Of a DNA stretch of 64,000 nucleotides, positions 46,785 to 57,985 are shown piece by piece (position 1 is the first letter of the stretch; every line of letters begins with the position of its first letter). This DNA comes from Acanthosoma haemorrhoidale (Eukaryota; Arthropoda; Insecta; Hemiptera; Acanthosomatidae), in contig OV884009.1 of assembly GCA_930367205.1 (NCBI GenBank), positions 36,713,841-36,777,840 of the forward strand. Reading direction: 5' to 3'. The position numbers were made by a program, and so were the translations under genes. The notes below the pieces were generated by a model. The model was not told the origin of the DNA. It made no database searches and saw only the letters and a list, made by a program, of their open reading frames with translations.

Positions 46785-49229
46785 GTTCGGTTTTGACTGC
46801 ATCGCATCAAGTACGAGTAATATATCAAAATATTAGAAAACTATTGTGTGGTTAAAGAGGTACATGGAGTCAACACTACATAATTACCGGTTTAACGACC
46901 AATAAGCAAATTGGTTGATTACTGTCTTATGTTTCTAGGTACTGTTGGAACTATCAAATTGTTTATATTCATTTGTAGGATACCGGAGAAAATAAAAACA
47001 AAATTAATAATATTCTCTTTTTTTTAATCGTTTCCATAGCATCCGTTGGCATTTACTAGGTTCATTCCCCGTCTCTCTCACCTGTATATTCCACAATTGA
47101 ATTGTTTCTGCTCTATCCACTACCCTCTTGAATTCTCCACCTTCTAATATCCACCATGCTCCTTCCCATCTTCTTCAAAACACTCCTATTCCAACACCTC
47201 CTCAGACAGACGCTTGGTTTAGGAACGATTTAGTTTTTACATTACTTTTTTTTTCTAACAATCTAACGATTTTCATTTAATATCTTATTGTATTGTACAT
47301 ACTGTATTGTTTTCGTATTGTTGTTCATACTGTTTTTGTTGATTTTATTTGCTAAATGTATGTAAATAATATTATTTTATTTCTTACAGAGCCTTGCACT
47401 TTATTATACAATTTCTTTCATAATGTAGTATTTCTTGTTATTTCCCAGATATGAATTGGTTATCTGAATATTATTGTTTTTCGCACATTATTATTATTTT
47501 TAGAGGACTTTATCCCAGAATAATTTTTTTCTCCATATTTTATTCCAATGTAATGATTTGGCGTAAAAAAAAAAAGGCCAAAAAACATATAACACTGTAC
47601 TTACGATCAGACAGGGATTGAAATCGTGGCTTTCATATATGAAGTTAGCCTAAGGCAAAGGAGTACTGTTACCTTGTTTAATTGAATGAAATTTGAACTG
47701 GGGTCCAACACTTTTTTAGTACTGGAAGGATACAATTCCTGTTTTTTTTACATAAATAAGAATTTTAAATAAAGAAGAAATAATAAACTATTTCATTTCG
47801 GGTAACTAATGCCCTGAAAACTGTGTACTTGGCTACGGAATACTATCTAGCAACACACAACTGTTTAGCTAGTTAAACGAGAAACCCACTAACTTTGGGC
47901 AAAGTGACTAACAACAATTAGGAAACCGCGGGCCTGGCTGTTACCCGGGCTATAAGGGTGACTAAACGTGATATGCTGCCTTCCAGATTACTTTAAATTA
48001 AAAATTATATAGGCAGATTTATTAGTACCAATTTAACACTTGACCTCGGTCTAAGATGCTCCGAAACTTTAATTGTTTCCTTAATGCTTTTATTTTCCAG
48101 TTAGCATTTAAATAAACTTTGTCTCATAACGTTGATAACGTTTCGTCATACAACAAATTAAAAGCAATAAACAAACGATGTTCATTCTAGTTGAGGAGTT
48201 ACTTTCGGATTATAAAATAAAATTATGCAACTATAAAGCAGGGATTTTAAAACTTGATTTATCTCAGTGTGTGATGCTCTATCTCCTACCTGTGACAATC
48301 ACTGGGTAGAATAGACGCTTAATGATTCAGGGAGGTGAGTATTAAAGGAGGAGACTAGAAACATCTGATATCTGAAACTACATTATAATATCATAATAAA
48401 AATCTAGCATTCTCAGAGTGTGTACCATGCGTTGCTTTGACGGGCCAGTTACCTCCTGGTACATGATAATACATACATGGATATGGCCTGAACATACGAC
48501 AAGTATATTATCAAGAAGCCAATTATTTGTTGTGGTTATGTATCACGTCCGGTGTAAATTTTAATAATTGTTTTTTAGAATGAAAAACTCACACGACATC
48601 AGATGGCACCACACACCTAGCTGCACGACTAACTCTTCCAGTATGCCTCTTTCCGGGTCTCACTCACCTTTGGGACCCGGATGGCTTTCTCCTACCCTAA
48701 AATACCGAGTGTGAATTTGTGGTAATTTCAAGAGCGCGTAAACAACATCTACCTTAACCTGTACCTTTTCCCCTGAGCACCGTGTACTGTCAAGAACACC
48801 TTCATAGGTATGTAGTCAGATTGTTTGGCAATGATGCTGGTCACCAGATAGTCAGCAAGATCATAGACCAATGTATTTATTATATGACCCGACACATATA
48901 ACACCAATGAAACATAAAATTAACTATCAAATAGGTAAAATTCTAATAAAATGAGATAAAATACTTAGTTTTAGTAAGTAAAAGTCTAATATAATAATAG
49001 GTAATCTCAAGGCACGACACGAGGTAGGAAAACCGCGTCTGGAGGAAAATCAGAATGTCACGAGTTCGAAACTATTCCCTGTCACTATAATTTCTTATTG
49101 ATAAATTATCAAAATTAATTGTACGCTTCAAATTGTTTGACATTTTTCAACATTTATTGGAATATTGGATTTAAACTAGAAATTGTGCTTAACCCGCAGT
49201 GTCTTAATAAAAAATAATAATAAAAAAAC
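46785..49229. other. no gene identified; SINE-like relic inside
   Basis: A B-box-like CGATTTCAATCCCTG lies on the minus strand at 47612-47626. It is preceded, in minus-strand order, by a tRNA-like TTTGCCTTAGGCTAAC segment, which suggests a SINE relic at about 47600-47665 but without a clear A box. A second B-box-like GAGTTCGAAAC lies on the plus strand near 49062. C-rich DNA at 47070-47210 shows no motif. The rest is AT-rich. Confidence 0.35.
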
Positions 49230-49299
49230 ATCCCCCTGACACTTCCTCTCACTTTCTGTTTTTTTTGCGGCTTTTTTCTGAGTCAGGAGGGAGAGAGAT
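49230..49299 (+). repeat. 70-base direct repeat, copy 1
   Basis: This segment matches 49955-50022 in the same orientation with about half a dozen differences. Both begin ATCCCCCTGACACTTCC and end near GGAGGGAGAGA. The two copies enclose the Tc1-like transposase remnant. The repeat has an imperfect inverted character of its own (CCTCTCACT / AGTGAGGAGG). Confidence 0.85.
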
Positions 49300-49384
49300 C
49301 TGTTTTAAACTCCTCCAACTCCGACTCCTCGCGTAATAAGAAGAAAGATTTAAACTTGATGGTAAAACCATCTGGATTGGTTTG

Positions 49385-49570
49385 CTTGTTTACCTGTTTA
49401 CCAGATGTGAATCTCATTGAACATTTATGGGATGATCTTCAAAGAAGGGTTTTAGGGCAGACTCTGGATGAACTGCAAAGAGTACTCTTGGAGGAATGGA
49501 GTCGATCCCAAAAATACTAATAACAAGTGTGCTTCGTCACCTTGAAGAGGTGTACGAACAAGTTACTTAA
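49385..49570 (+). pseudogene. Tc1-like transposase C-terminal remnant
   Basis: The plus strand encodes PDVNLIEHLWDDLQRRVL, the hallmark C-terminal catalytic segment of Tc1-type DD34E transposases (family: SPDLNPIEHLWDELKRRV), with the catalytic Glu in IEHLW. It is followed by LDELQRVLLEEWSR and then, after a one-base frameshift, IPKILITSVLRHLEEVYEQ and a stop. The N-terminal DNA-binding domain, the first two Asp residues and the inverted repeats are not present. The protein would have excised and reinserted the element in the nucleus. Only this dead tail remains. Confidence 0.8.
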
Positions 49571-49954
49571 TGTGAAAAAAAATGAAATAACAGTTTTTCA
49601 TACAAGTACACTTATATTGCATTTTTTTCCAAACGCTAAAAAACAACGTAAACAATTTGTTAATAAAACTTCTTTATTTATTATTAAAATGTAGTTTTTT
49701 TTTTAATTTATTTTTTTTTCGCTGTACTTGAAATGATCGTTTAAAAATGGCGAGGCTACGACTAAATGGATCGAATGTTACAAACTTAAAGTCAAATTAT
49801 GTTTAAAAACACACTAAAAGCAGGTTTCCCTTTTTGTTTTCTAATCGGAAAAAAACGCACCAAAATGGTTGGGCGAGTTAGAGGAAAAATCCAAATTCCA
49901 GTGGCTGGAAGTTGAAGGATGGCGCGGTCAACATTCCAGGTTGTGCGGGCTGAA

Positions 49955-50022
49955 ATCCCCCTGACACTTCCTCTCACTTTCTGGTTTTTGTGCGGCTTTT
50001 TGCTGAGTGAGGAGGGAGAGAT
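49955..50022 (+). repeat. 70-base direct repeat, copy 2
   Basis: This is the second copy of the repeat at 49230-49299. The 655 bases between the copies contain the Tc1 remnant and AT-rich sequence. The pair could be ends of an unrecognised composite element or a local duplication. Confidence 0.85.
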
Positions 50023-50369
50023 GCACAGCTTACATGCTTTGCTTTAAAATCGGTTCCAACCAAAATAGTGTTTCGTCAGTTCATCATTTTTCGTTTCTAT
50101 CGACGATAGTTGTCATAAAACATAAAATTGATATATATTTGGACGTACGACGCACTTTAATCACTTCCTATAAAGAATATCATAAACTCAATTGGCCACT
50201 GAACAATTTTAGTGAATGATCTGGCTCTTACCATATTAACAATCTACTTCCGATAACTAAAACCCGGTTCTTAATACTGGTAACCAATTCCTGCCACCGA
50301 AACCACTGTATTACAAGACGTTGGCGTGCCATTTGATTTTTAAGATAAAATAATTAATATATTTTTTTT
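50023..50369. other. no gene; PBS-like site on minus strand
   Basis: On the minus strand TGGCACGCCAACGT starts at 50331 and resembles a retrotransposon primer-binding site (compare TGGCGCCCAACGT). It is followed by a GC-richer leader-like stretch. This lies just downstream of the candidate LTR at 50370-50575. The 70-codon plus-strand ORF (50007-50219) is not recognised. Confidence 0.3.
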
Positions 50370-50575
50370 GTTAATAGGAAATAAAACAGAACAACACTCA
50401 ATAGAATCTTATATTTAAATATGTTTAAGCAAGACTACACGACGATTAAAAAATAACATGAGCACAGCTACTAAACTAAAACGTATTAACACGTGGTATA
50501 CAAATCATTAGAATATTATTTAGGAACATAAAAATAAACAGAAGTCACTCGGCGACTACTCAGTTTGATACAACA
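50370..50575 (-). repeat. candidate Bel/Pao 3' LTR
   Basis: Downstream of the Bel/Pao pol end on the minus strand, a purine patch (GATGGGAG) is followed by TGTTGTATC at 50575, and the segment ends CTATTAACA near 50369. This gives TGTT/AACA short inverted ends. The position after pol and after a polypurine-like tract is what is expected for a 3' LTR. The partner 5' LTR is absent from the window, so the borders cannot be confirmed. Confidence 0.35.
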
Positions 50576-50689
50576 TGCTCCCATCTAAATTAAGTGACAA
50601 GGTAATTAACAAGATGAAAGTTGATTTACAATATTATGCAACATGAAATTGAAGATGTAAAAACGAGATTATTAAAGGTTTAACTTTTT

Positions 50690-52320
50690 TCCTTCTTGAT
50701 GACTGTTCTAGGACTGGCTTGCAGTACTCTCTACTTTTGGTTCCTCAGTGGCCAACTCAACCCCCAGCGGGTAACCTCCCTAAACTCTCCTTATTATTTA
50801 ACCATTACTCTTGTCCTCAAACGAACCACCTTCATCTTTCCGTCCTTCGTATGTATGACTTCCATTATCATACCAAGAGGCCAACCCAATTTCTTCATAT
50901 CTTCTCTTCATTTAGAACGATTTACCCGACGGTGACCTTTCTTGGTTCCCTGGATTTAGCTCGAAGCTCCAACTGCCCTAGATATTCTGAGCGAAATCTA
51001 TATTGCAGTTGACTTTCATTATCTTTTCGATACTCCGATCGTTTAAGCTGATTGGTCGATTCTATCTCGCCAATGTCTTCTTCTTCCTCATCCACATGTT
51101 GTGATGTCCAAGAAAAATGCTTGGAGTCACGGGATTTAAGTCCTTTGGATCATCGATAGATAAGTAAGTGGCCTCGAATTCATTAAAGCCACGAAATTGC
51201 TGCCATTTGCTCATATACGACTGAAGTTTTTCCAAGAATGCATCTCAAGATGGTTTTCATAATACCTATTAATCGTTCCCACCATGGTTCTGGGGGAAGA
51301 TTGAGCTTCTCCATTTTTCGCTCAGTACTATAAATCATAATAGTTTTCCAGTCTAATTTATTGAAGGCATTGTTTGCTCCAAAAACGTATCTCCCTTGGT
51401 CGTTATAAGTGATAAAGGGTCACCCTATACGGCTGATAAATCTCTTCAAGCTCCACAAAAAACTATCAGTTGCTAGGTAAGAAAACAATTCTAAATAAAC
51501 AGCTCAATATACAACACAAATGTATCCACATCTTATTGTTCATATCCTTCCTAAATTTTAAATATTGCGGATCCGTTAAATCCGTATCAATGATTTATAA
51601 TACCTTTGCTTGACGGATTCAATCAATTGGCAATGGATGTGGTGCTACTTCAATTTTCTCAGCTGTGTGGTGTGCGGTCCACGTAAGTCATCCTCTATAA
51701 ATCCAATATTGTTGTCTTATTCTAGAAACGTATTTAGTGACTCTCACTCGGAAGAACTGCAGAAAACTGTGAATATATTCTTCTTTATTTAAAAATTAGG
51801 CCATTCACCAAATGATCCCATTTTCATCAACAAAAGGAAGCAGACCGGACAATTTTGTGCCGGAACACTCCAAAAAGGATTCTTTTAGAATTTAACATAG
51901 GGCACTATTTCCGGCAGCTATATACTGTTTAGCAGACAAAATGTGGCACATTCTTCTATCTTTTCTCTAGGCCCTACTATTGTCGATGAAGCGTTTAATC
52001 AACCAGATGTGACGAACGATGTCATTGCATCTGTATAACTATTCTTTCGTCTTTTGTTGATTTCAGACCCATTGTATTGAATATCTACTTGTGGCCAATG
52101 GTCTAGCGGATAACTCAAACACTTTGCGCCCTCCCACTATTGAGTTGCCATCATTCCTTTTTCTGAACACCCACTTTAAAGTAATCAATAGGCACATTCC
52201 ACCACTCGTGACCTGTAGTAAGGTTCCTTATCTCATTAAATCGGTTAAAAATAAAAACGTTACAAGGTTCTTCTCTAAGAATCAAAAGTTAAATAATCTT
52301 TGTAGAGGAGTCTTTTAAAA
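50690..52320 (-). pseudogene. Bel/Pao pol: integrase and C-terminal domain
   Basis: The minus strand carries the C-terminal third of a Bel/Pao polyprotein in several frames. From the 5' side there are LSYPLDHWPQ, LPFVDENGIIW (zinc-binding region before integrase, family: DENGIIRVGGRL), YVSRIRQQYWI (family: LR..YWI..G) and PHPLPID. The integrase core follows, with a TDLTDPQYLK Asp region, a RYVFGANNAF region (family: DNG.NF.GA) and PPEPWWERLIGIMK with the third catalytic Glu. Next come SRPLTYLSIDDPKDLNPVTP and the DUF5641-type end WPLGMIMEVIHTKDGKMKVV. Integrase would insert the reverse-transcribed element. Numerous stops and frameshifts make it a pseudogene. gag, protease and RT are not seen upstream. 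Confidence 0.83.
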
Positions 52321-54284
52321 GAAAAGACAGAAAAGTTTTATTATTAAGTACAAGAAAAACACTGGTATATACAAATATTAAGAGTCACTGTGTGTAATGT
52401 CTAGGCACAAGTGGGGTCTGGGCTTTTTTTTTTTTTTTTTTTTAATTTTAAAACCTCTATATTTATATAAGTATTAAAATTTTTTTCCTCGTGCTGCATA
52501 CGCAGATGCATTCGAAGGAGGGCATAAATATAATACAATGCAGATTGATGTTAAAAAGTCAAACACATACACAATACTAGGTGATGAGGCTCACCTTCAG
52601 CTTAAGGGGTCTGGGGCTAAAGATGAGACATATATGTATAGGAAAAGGATAAGATTCTGGGAAGTAGGCAGGTCTTGTAGGGATGCGGTTGCTTACTTAA
52701 AAATAATAGGGAACCATCAGTGACTTCCATGAAGTCACGAGGCAGGCATACAGTTCTTAGCAAGATTATAAATATTATATATAAAGCAAGCATTATAAAA
52801 CTAAAGATAGAACAGTAGTTTCATCGGTCCAAAAATGACTGTCATAGTTAAGTATCTTGAACTATGGTATGGTATAATCTTGATGCTACTGGCTGACATC
52901 AACTAAAGCCTAAGTATTGTAAATGCTTCCATAGTTTCACTAATTAGTGCAATTAGACTCAGCTATTATAGGCTGAAACCTCACGACGTCAACAAGTCCT
53001 GTTTTTAAGTACTGCAGCGTATCAATTCCGCTTACGTCAGAAAATATATGTAGGGCCGATTTAACTAACTTAGTTTATACCCAACAGCTACCTAGGTGTC
53101 TTTATTTTATCCAATAACGCTAAATGTTTAAACCAAAATAAGAACCGTAAGAAACAAAACAAAAACCGTAATATAAGAAAAACAACATTCAGCTTGTTCT
53201 AGAAATACTCTTAAGATTTGTCCCTCTGCTCCAACAAATAGAGACGTTAAGGTGTCTAACTGTAATCTCATTTTTTAAACCAGCGGCACGAATTAAATCA
53301 ATAGGGACCCACTGAACATCCCCTAATGTGAAAAGAGTGGAACGGGAGGGTAGCGTTCTGAGTGATGCTCACTTCGGGATAATCCCATCAATTCCTCCCT
53401 CCTTTCCCGTTGGAAATTTGCTTCCATCAGACCTAAAAACAGTCATATCCTGATAATAAATCTCAGGAAACGTTAAATTTCCACGTCTTTTTGTCCAATA
53501 GCAGAACCTTCTGGAGAAGATTGCCTTCGCACGAATCACCAACGGCGCTCGGAACTTTATCGGGCCCGATTATATAAACGCCTTTATTAAATTTTACAAC
53601 TAATTCTAACATAACTCGCTTGTTATAATCGTACGGGAACTCCGATTCAGTTAGTTACAAACAGCTTCGGGATGTTATTTAATTAAAAGTTTTTCAACGT
53701 TTGTCTTGTTTGTGAGCGTCAGTACCTACTAAATTTAACTCACCATATTAGTTACTACCTGCCGAAGGTCAAAACTAGAAGGTTTTAACAAAACCTAATT
53801 ATAATATCAGTACTATTATTTCTTATGATGGTATAATTTTTTTAATATACATTATTCACCGCCAGGTAAGATCTGATAAAAAAGTAGAGAAATAAAAGAG
53901 GAACAACAAACTAGCTCAAGTTCTCGAAATAGACTGCTTTATTTCTATCAGTAACCGACATTTGTGGGATCATGGGATGTAAACATGTATTAATTTTCAA
54001 TACAGAGTTGTCTCTGACTTTATAAAATATCCAATATTATAAACACATGTTAACACAACGACGGTCATTAATACCAACATATATTGTTGTGATATTTTGA
54101 TTTTTGATGGTGTTTTTGATAAAAACTCAAAGTTAGCGGGCATAAATGAACGGTGGAACACGATTCATGAATGTTTAAACACTATTCGTTGCGTTGTATC
54201 TACCATTAATACTATAATAAAAATAATATCCATAATTAAATATAAATATTTTATTTTAATAACGTCAAAACAAGAAAAGTAATC
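52321..54284. other. no gene identified
   Basis: A 20-base T run lies at 52424-52443. A 61-codon plus-strand ORF (52538-52723) in a less AT-rich patch is not recognised. A GC-balanced stretch at 53270-53580 contains an 11-base palindrome-like GGGATAATCCC but no recognisable coding sequence. Confidence 0.4.
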
Positions 54285-54598
54285 ATGTATGAGCCAAAGA
54301 AGATTGAACAACCAAAGAGGTCAAGAGATCAAGATGGCAGCGAAAAGTCACTTGCAGACGACCCGGCCATGAGGCCACAAGATCACTCGTTCATCTTTGA
54401 CCCGGCAGGAGACGAGGAAGCACCAGGAGGGACGCTAGCCCAGGCACGGGTACTGCCTCGTGGTGCACAAGAGAAGACCGGCCCCAGACTTTCACCCGGC
54501 ACGGATCGAGAACCAAGGACACCCTAGACGCTAATCCGAACCACACGAAGAATATCAACAAAGAAACACTGGCCAGTAACGCGCGTTTAATACTTAAG
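54285..54598 (+). other. GC-rich ORF island, candidate exon
   Basis: An 80-codon ORF (54285-54527) lies in a sharply bounded GC-rich island within DNA that is otherwise about three quarters A+T. The product is charged and rich in Asp, Glu, Arg and Pro (e.g. KRSRDQDGSEKS, FDPAGDEEAPGG) and has no recognised domain. The base composition change ends close to AAG/GTACAT at 54598/54599, which could be a splice donor, and a different frame is open up to it. It may be an exon of an unidentified gene, a noncoding exon or the relic of an unknown element. Confidence 0.35.
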
Positions 54599-55124
54599 GT
54601 ACATTCTAACTTTAGCTTTTAATAATGTTAATTTATTAACGTACGTACTTATTTGTATATTATTTTAAATCAATTTGTGTAAATAAACAATTATTTCTTT
54701 TGCCAGAATTATCCTATATTTTATTAACAGAGCCTTAAAAGATAAAGTAAAAGTTAAATATAAAGATAAAAAATAAAATATAATTATATAAAAATTATAT
54801 AATTAAAATATATGAATAATAAATATCGTAATAATGTATATATATATATGTACGAATTTAGTTTCATAACAGCGATTCTTGAATCATTTTTTCATTTGTT
54901 ATTATTTTACAGTCTTTGAAAATTTTACAGACTTTACGGTGTGTGTTCATAAAATAATGCAGGGATGTTATTGTGAAACGACTGAACGTTGCAGTGCGTT
55001 CGGATCGCTGGGGCTGGAGTGGGTCACTCAGTTCCAAGGAGTAGGTTGCATCAGAATTGTTGATTTTGTAAAACTCGTCTCACAAACCGTGGCATGATGT
55101 ACAATAGAGCTAACGATCCTACAA
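54599..55124. other. no gene seen
   Basis: AT-rich, with AT palindromes around 54780-54850. The 72-codon ORF at 54879-55097 lies just before the mariner relic and is not recognised; it may belong to the relic's 5' part. Confidence 0.4.
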
Positions 55125-55697
55125 CGGTAAATGATCAAGTTCTGCGCCAAAATCGGCAAAAGTTATACGAATACCAATCAATTGTGAATAAGCCAACGGG
55201 GACTCTGCTGTATCGTCTTCGCAAATTTCAAGGTGGTTGAAGGGGTTTAAGAAGAGCCGGTAAGAGGTGACGGACAACCCCCGCTTTGGAGGCCATCAAC
55301 CAGCCAAACCAACCCTTCTTTCTGACACTAAAACCTCAAATAGCCACTGTGCACGCCATCTTGACGGACAATCGAACGAACGAGGTTCCTGTTGATCTCA
55401 ACATGTGAATGGTTTGTACCAAACAGGACCCCAAAGTGTCGAGGGGCGAGCAAAAGGTCAAACGATTGACGATAGTGCATAAACATTCGGAATGTGTTCA
55501 ACTTGATCCTAATTTTTTAGAAGATGTTTTCCCGGGGACGAAAAATGGTTATTTGAGTAACATCTGGAGACGAAGCGCCAGAATACTTGATGGCACACAC
55601 CAGTGTCCCCAAAACAAACAAAGGCAAGTCAAAAATGAAAACAATGCTGGTTGTCTTCTTCGACGATAAGGGTGTCGTCCACTAGGCGTTTTTTTAC
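55125..55697 (+). pseudogene. mariner-like transposase relic
   Basis: The N-terminal to central part of a mariner (D,D34D type) transposase is spread over three frames. It has FCAKIGKSYT (first helix-turn-helix region), GDSAVSSSQISRWLKGFK (second HTH; family: Y.G...LS..QV..W...F), NPRFGGHQPAK (family: RPGRPS), MVCTKQDPKVS, LDPNFLEDV with GDEKWLFE (first catalytic Asp, near 55537), HLETKRQNT and KMKTMLVVFFDDKGVVH (second catalytic Asp, near 55660). It ends abruptly after this motif, so the third Asp and the C-terminus are missing. Stops and frameshifts are frequent. Inverted repeats were not identified. Confidence 0.82.
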
Positions 55698-57834
55698 CAG
55701 TAAGATTATCCTTTTATGTTATTGAGCTTGAAGTTTGTTTAGTTGTGATATCTTCTTAAAGTTTTATTAATTGTTGCTTTATTATTTACCGATTAATGCT
55801 CGGAAATGATTATAGGAATTAAATGTTTTATCGGGATAATTATTCAATAGTAAAGAAGTTCCTGATTTTGTGATATATATGTTTTAGGTTATAAGGGACA
55901 CCTCTTAGTTCCTTCCTATAAAAATATCTAAGGGGGTCCAAGTTCATTCAAATGTCTTTGCAGTTTCTTTATAATTGTTTATAGATACAAATACTTCCTT
56001 TTATCGAGCAAAAACATTTCGCAAAAATGTCTTATAAAAAACAAAGCACGGAAAGTATTAAATTAACGATTCTATTATTGGCTGATTTTTTGGAATATGA
56101 TTAATTATTTATGTAATTATTTATCTTTGCATTACGTATATCTTTGTGTACAATGTTGCGTAATTTGATTTGCCCTTTACAACGTAACGGGAAAGTATTG
56201 GAAATTATCCTTCCCCTTTCCACCTCCTTCTATATATTTATTCTATATATATAAAAAAAAAATCACTTCAGTTTATTATTAATGTTAACAATTTTTTATT
56301 GGAAAAAAATATTTGATTTAAGTTAGAAAAAACCCAAGTCCTCCTCTCCCTGGATTCCTCTGATGTCTAGGATTCCTCGTATTCCTTAGTTATCCTTGAA
56401 TCAATTAGTTTGTGTTTTATCGCAATACATTAAATTTTAATTTTAAAATTGTTATAACAAACATTTTGCCTCGTAACAAAAGCCAAGTAAAAGTGGTATT
56501 AGAAAATATTCGTTTTCGGAATCAATTAATAGAATACATGGGCTTAGACATTACAACCAACATGTAAAACTGTTAAATAATGATTGTAAGAGCCCTGGAA
56601 AAATTAAAACTCCAACAGACTTTCCTGAGTATGTTACAATACAAGGCTTCTGGTTACAAGCGATGTGTCTAATTATATCACCAGGACTGGACCTGTGCCT
56701 AGTACAGAATAAATGTAATTCTTTATAATATAATATAATTAACAGTTTTTATTTTATTTTACCTACTAATTACAAATGTTTGTAGGAACTAATCATTATG
56801 TCATAACCAATACAAGAACATGGGAAGGACACCGACACATGTAATAACAATTTAGTAACGAGTTGAATAAATAAATAGTCAATATTAATTACTTAAGAAT
56901 GATAGTAATTAACAAAATTCAATATTTTAACGTGGTACGATTTCGTCTCCGATCGTATTCTGGATACAGGCCTCTGCGGTTGAGCAGAACCACCAACTCA
57001 AACTTGGCTGACGAGATTATAAAGTTACCGGGTACAGAAGACGGTAAACTTTGATTGTAAGTAACTCTCAGATGTGGATGGACAAATTGAATCCGGAAAA
57101 AAAAACTCTAAACAGCTGATATTATTTATTAGGTTATAACGTAAAGTTGATTTAGGAAAATTCTTACCATTTTTCGGATTTAAAATTTACAAAAGGCTTT
57201 TATAAGAACTTTCTAAAAAGTGGTAACAAGCGTGATTGGATGAAACTGCCGATTGAAATTCCGTTTAACTGGATTGTACGTTAAATCTGAATTGAAATAT
57301 CCTTTTGTAGTGTAACGGAATTGTTCAGTAGCCGTCCAAATATGATTATGCTTTGTTCTACACGTGTTTTGTTGTTCACAACTAAGGCTATTAAAGCTTT
57401 AAAACTGGTCCAATCATTCAACAAAGCATTATTTTTCCACTTACATGAATCGCCCATTTCGAAAAGAACTCTACTCGATTTTTCACTATTTTATTTATTG
57501 TTTTTGTGAAATATGTGAATGCTAAAGGGATACTTGATACATTCCTGAAAATATCATGACTTGTAGCATAAACTCCTGAAGACTGAAGAAATTAAAAATT
57601 GAAAAAAAACAAAACTTTTGATGAAATTTGAGAGAACAGTTACACAATAGATCAAATTAGAAGTTTATATATAATTTTTTTTTTCAAACAATTTTTTTTG
57701 TATATTTATTGGGAGTTTCCTTCATGTTTATACCCCCTTATTACTGAAAAAGTTTAATAATAATAAAAAAAATAATTTAAGACCCACATTATTCTATTAG
57801 GAAGCAAATATTTGATTTTTTTTAAGTACGCCAT
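55698..57834. other. no gene seen
   Basis: AT-rich DNA with a short GC-balanced patch at 56930-57040. The 62-codon ORF at 57321-57509 shows no motif. Confidence 0.5.
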
Positions 57835-57837
57835 TTT

Positions 57838-57985
57838 TTTTGTGAGGCATCGTATACACGTATACTGGAAGAGGAAACTGCCGACATGTGAGGTCTTAAA
57901 CTTCTCCCTCCCAAAGATTTGAGCTCTGCGAAAGTAGGTTTTTTCTCAACAGGGATTGAAGGTGCTTCTTGTCTATATTTACAAA
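57838..57985 (-). other. candidate host exon
   Basis: On the minus strand a stretch of about 48 codons is open and has protein-like composition: QEAPSIPVEKKPTFAELK, SLGGRSLRPHMSAVSSSS, IRVYDASQKKW. The G+C content is well above the flanks and there are no simple repeats. Possible splice borders are TATAG before the ACAAGAAG start and GGC/GTACTT at the end, though the acceptor lacks a good pyrimidine tract. No family is recognised. It could be an exon of a serine-rich protein or a chance ORF. Confidence 0.3.

Noticed and set aside
47070..47210. C-rich stretch as another Jockey coding relic
   Set aside because: Composition is similar to Jockey coding DNA, but no ORF2 or ORF1 motif could be found in any frame.
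49792..49977. 61-codon minus-strand ORF as a transposase part
   Set aside because: It looked loosely like a zinc-finger transposase segment, but no cysteine/histidine pattern or catalytic motif is visible.
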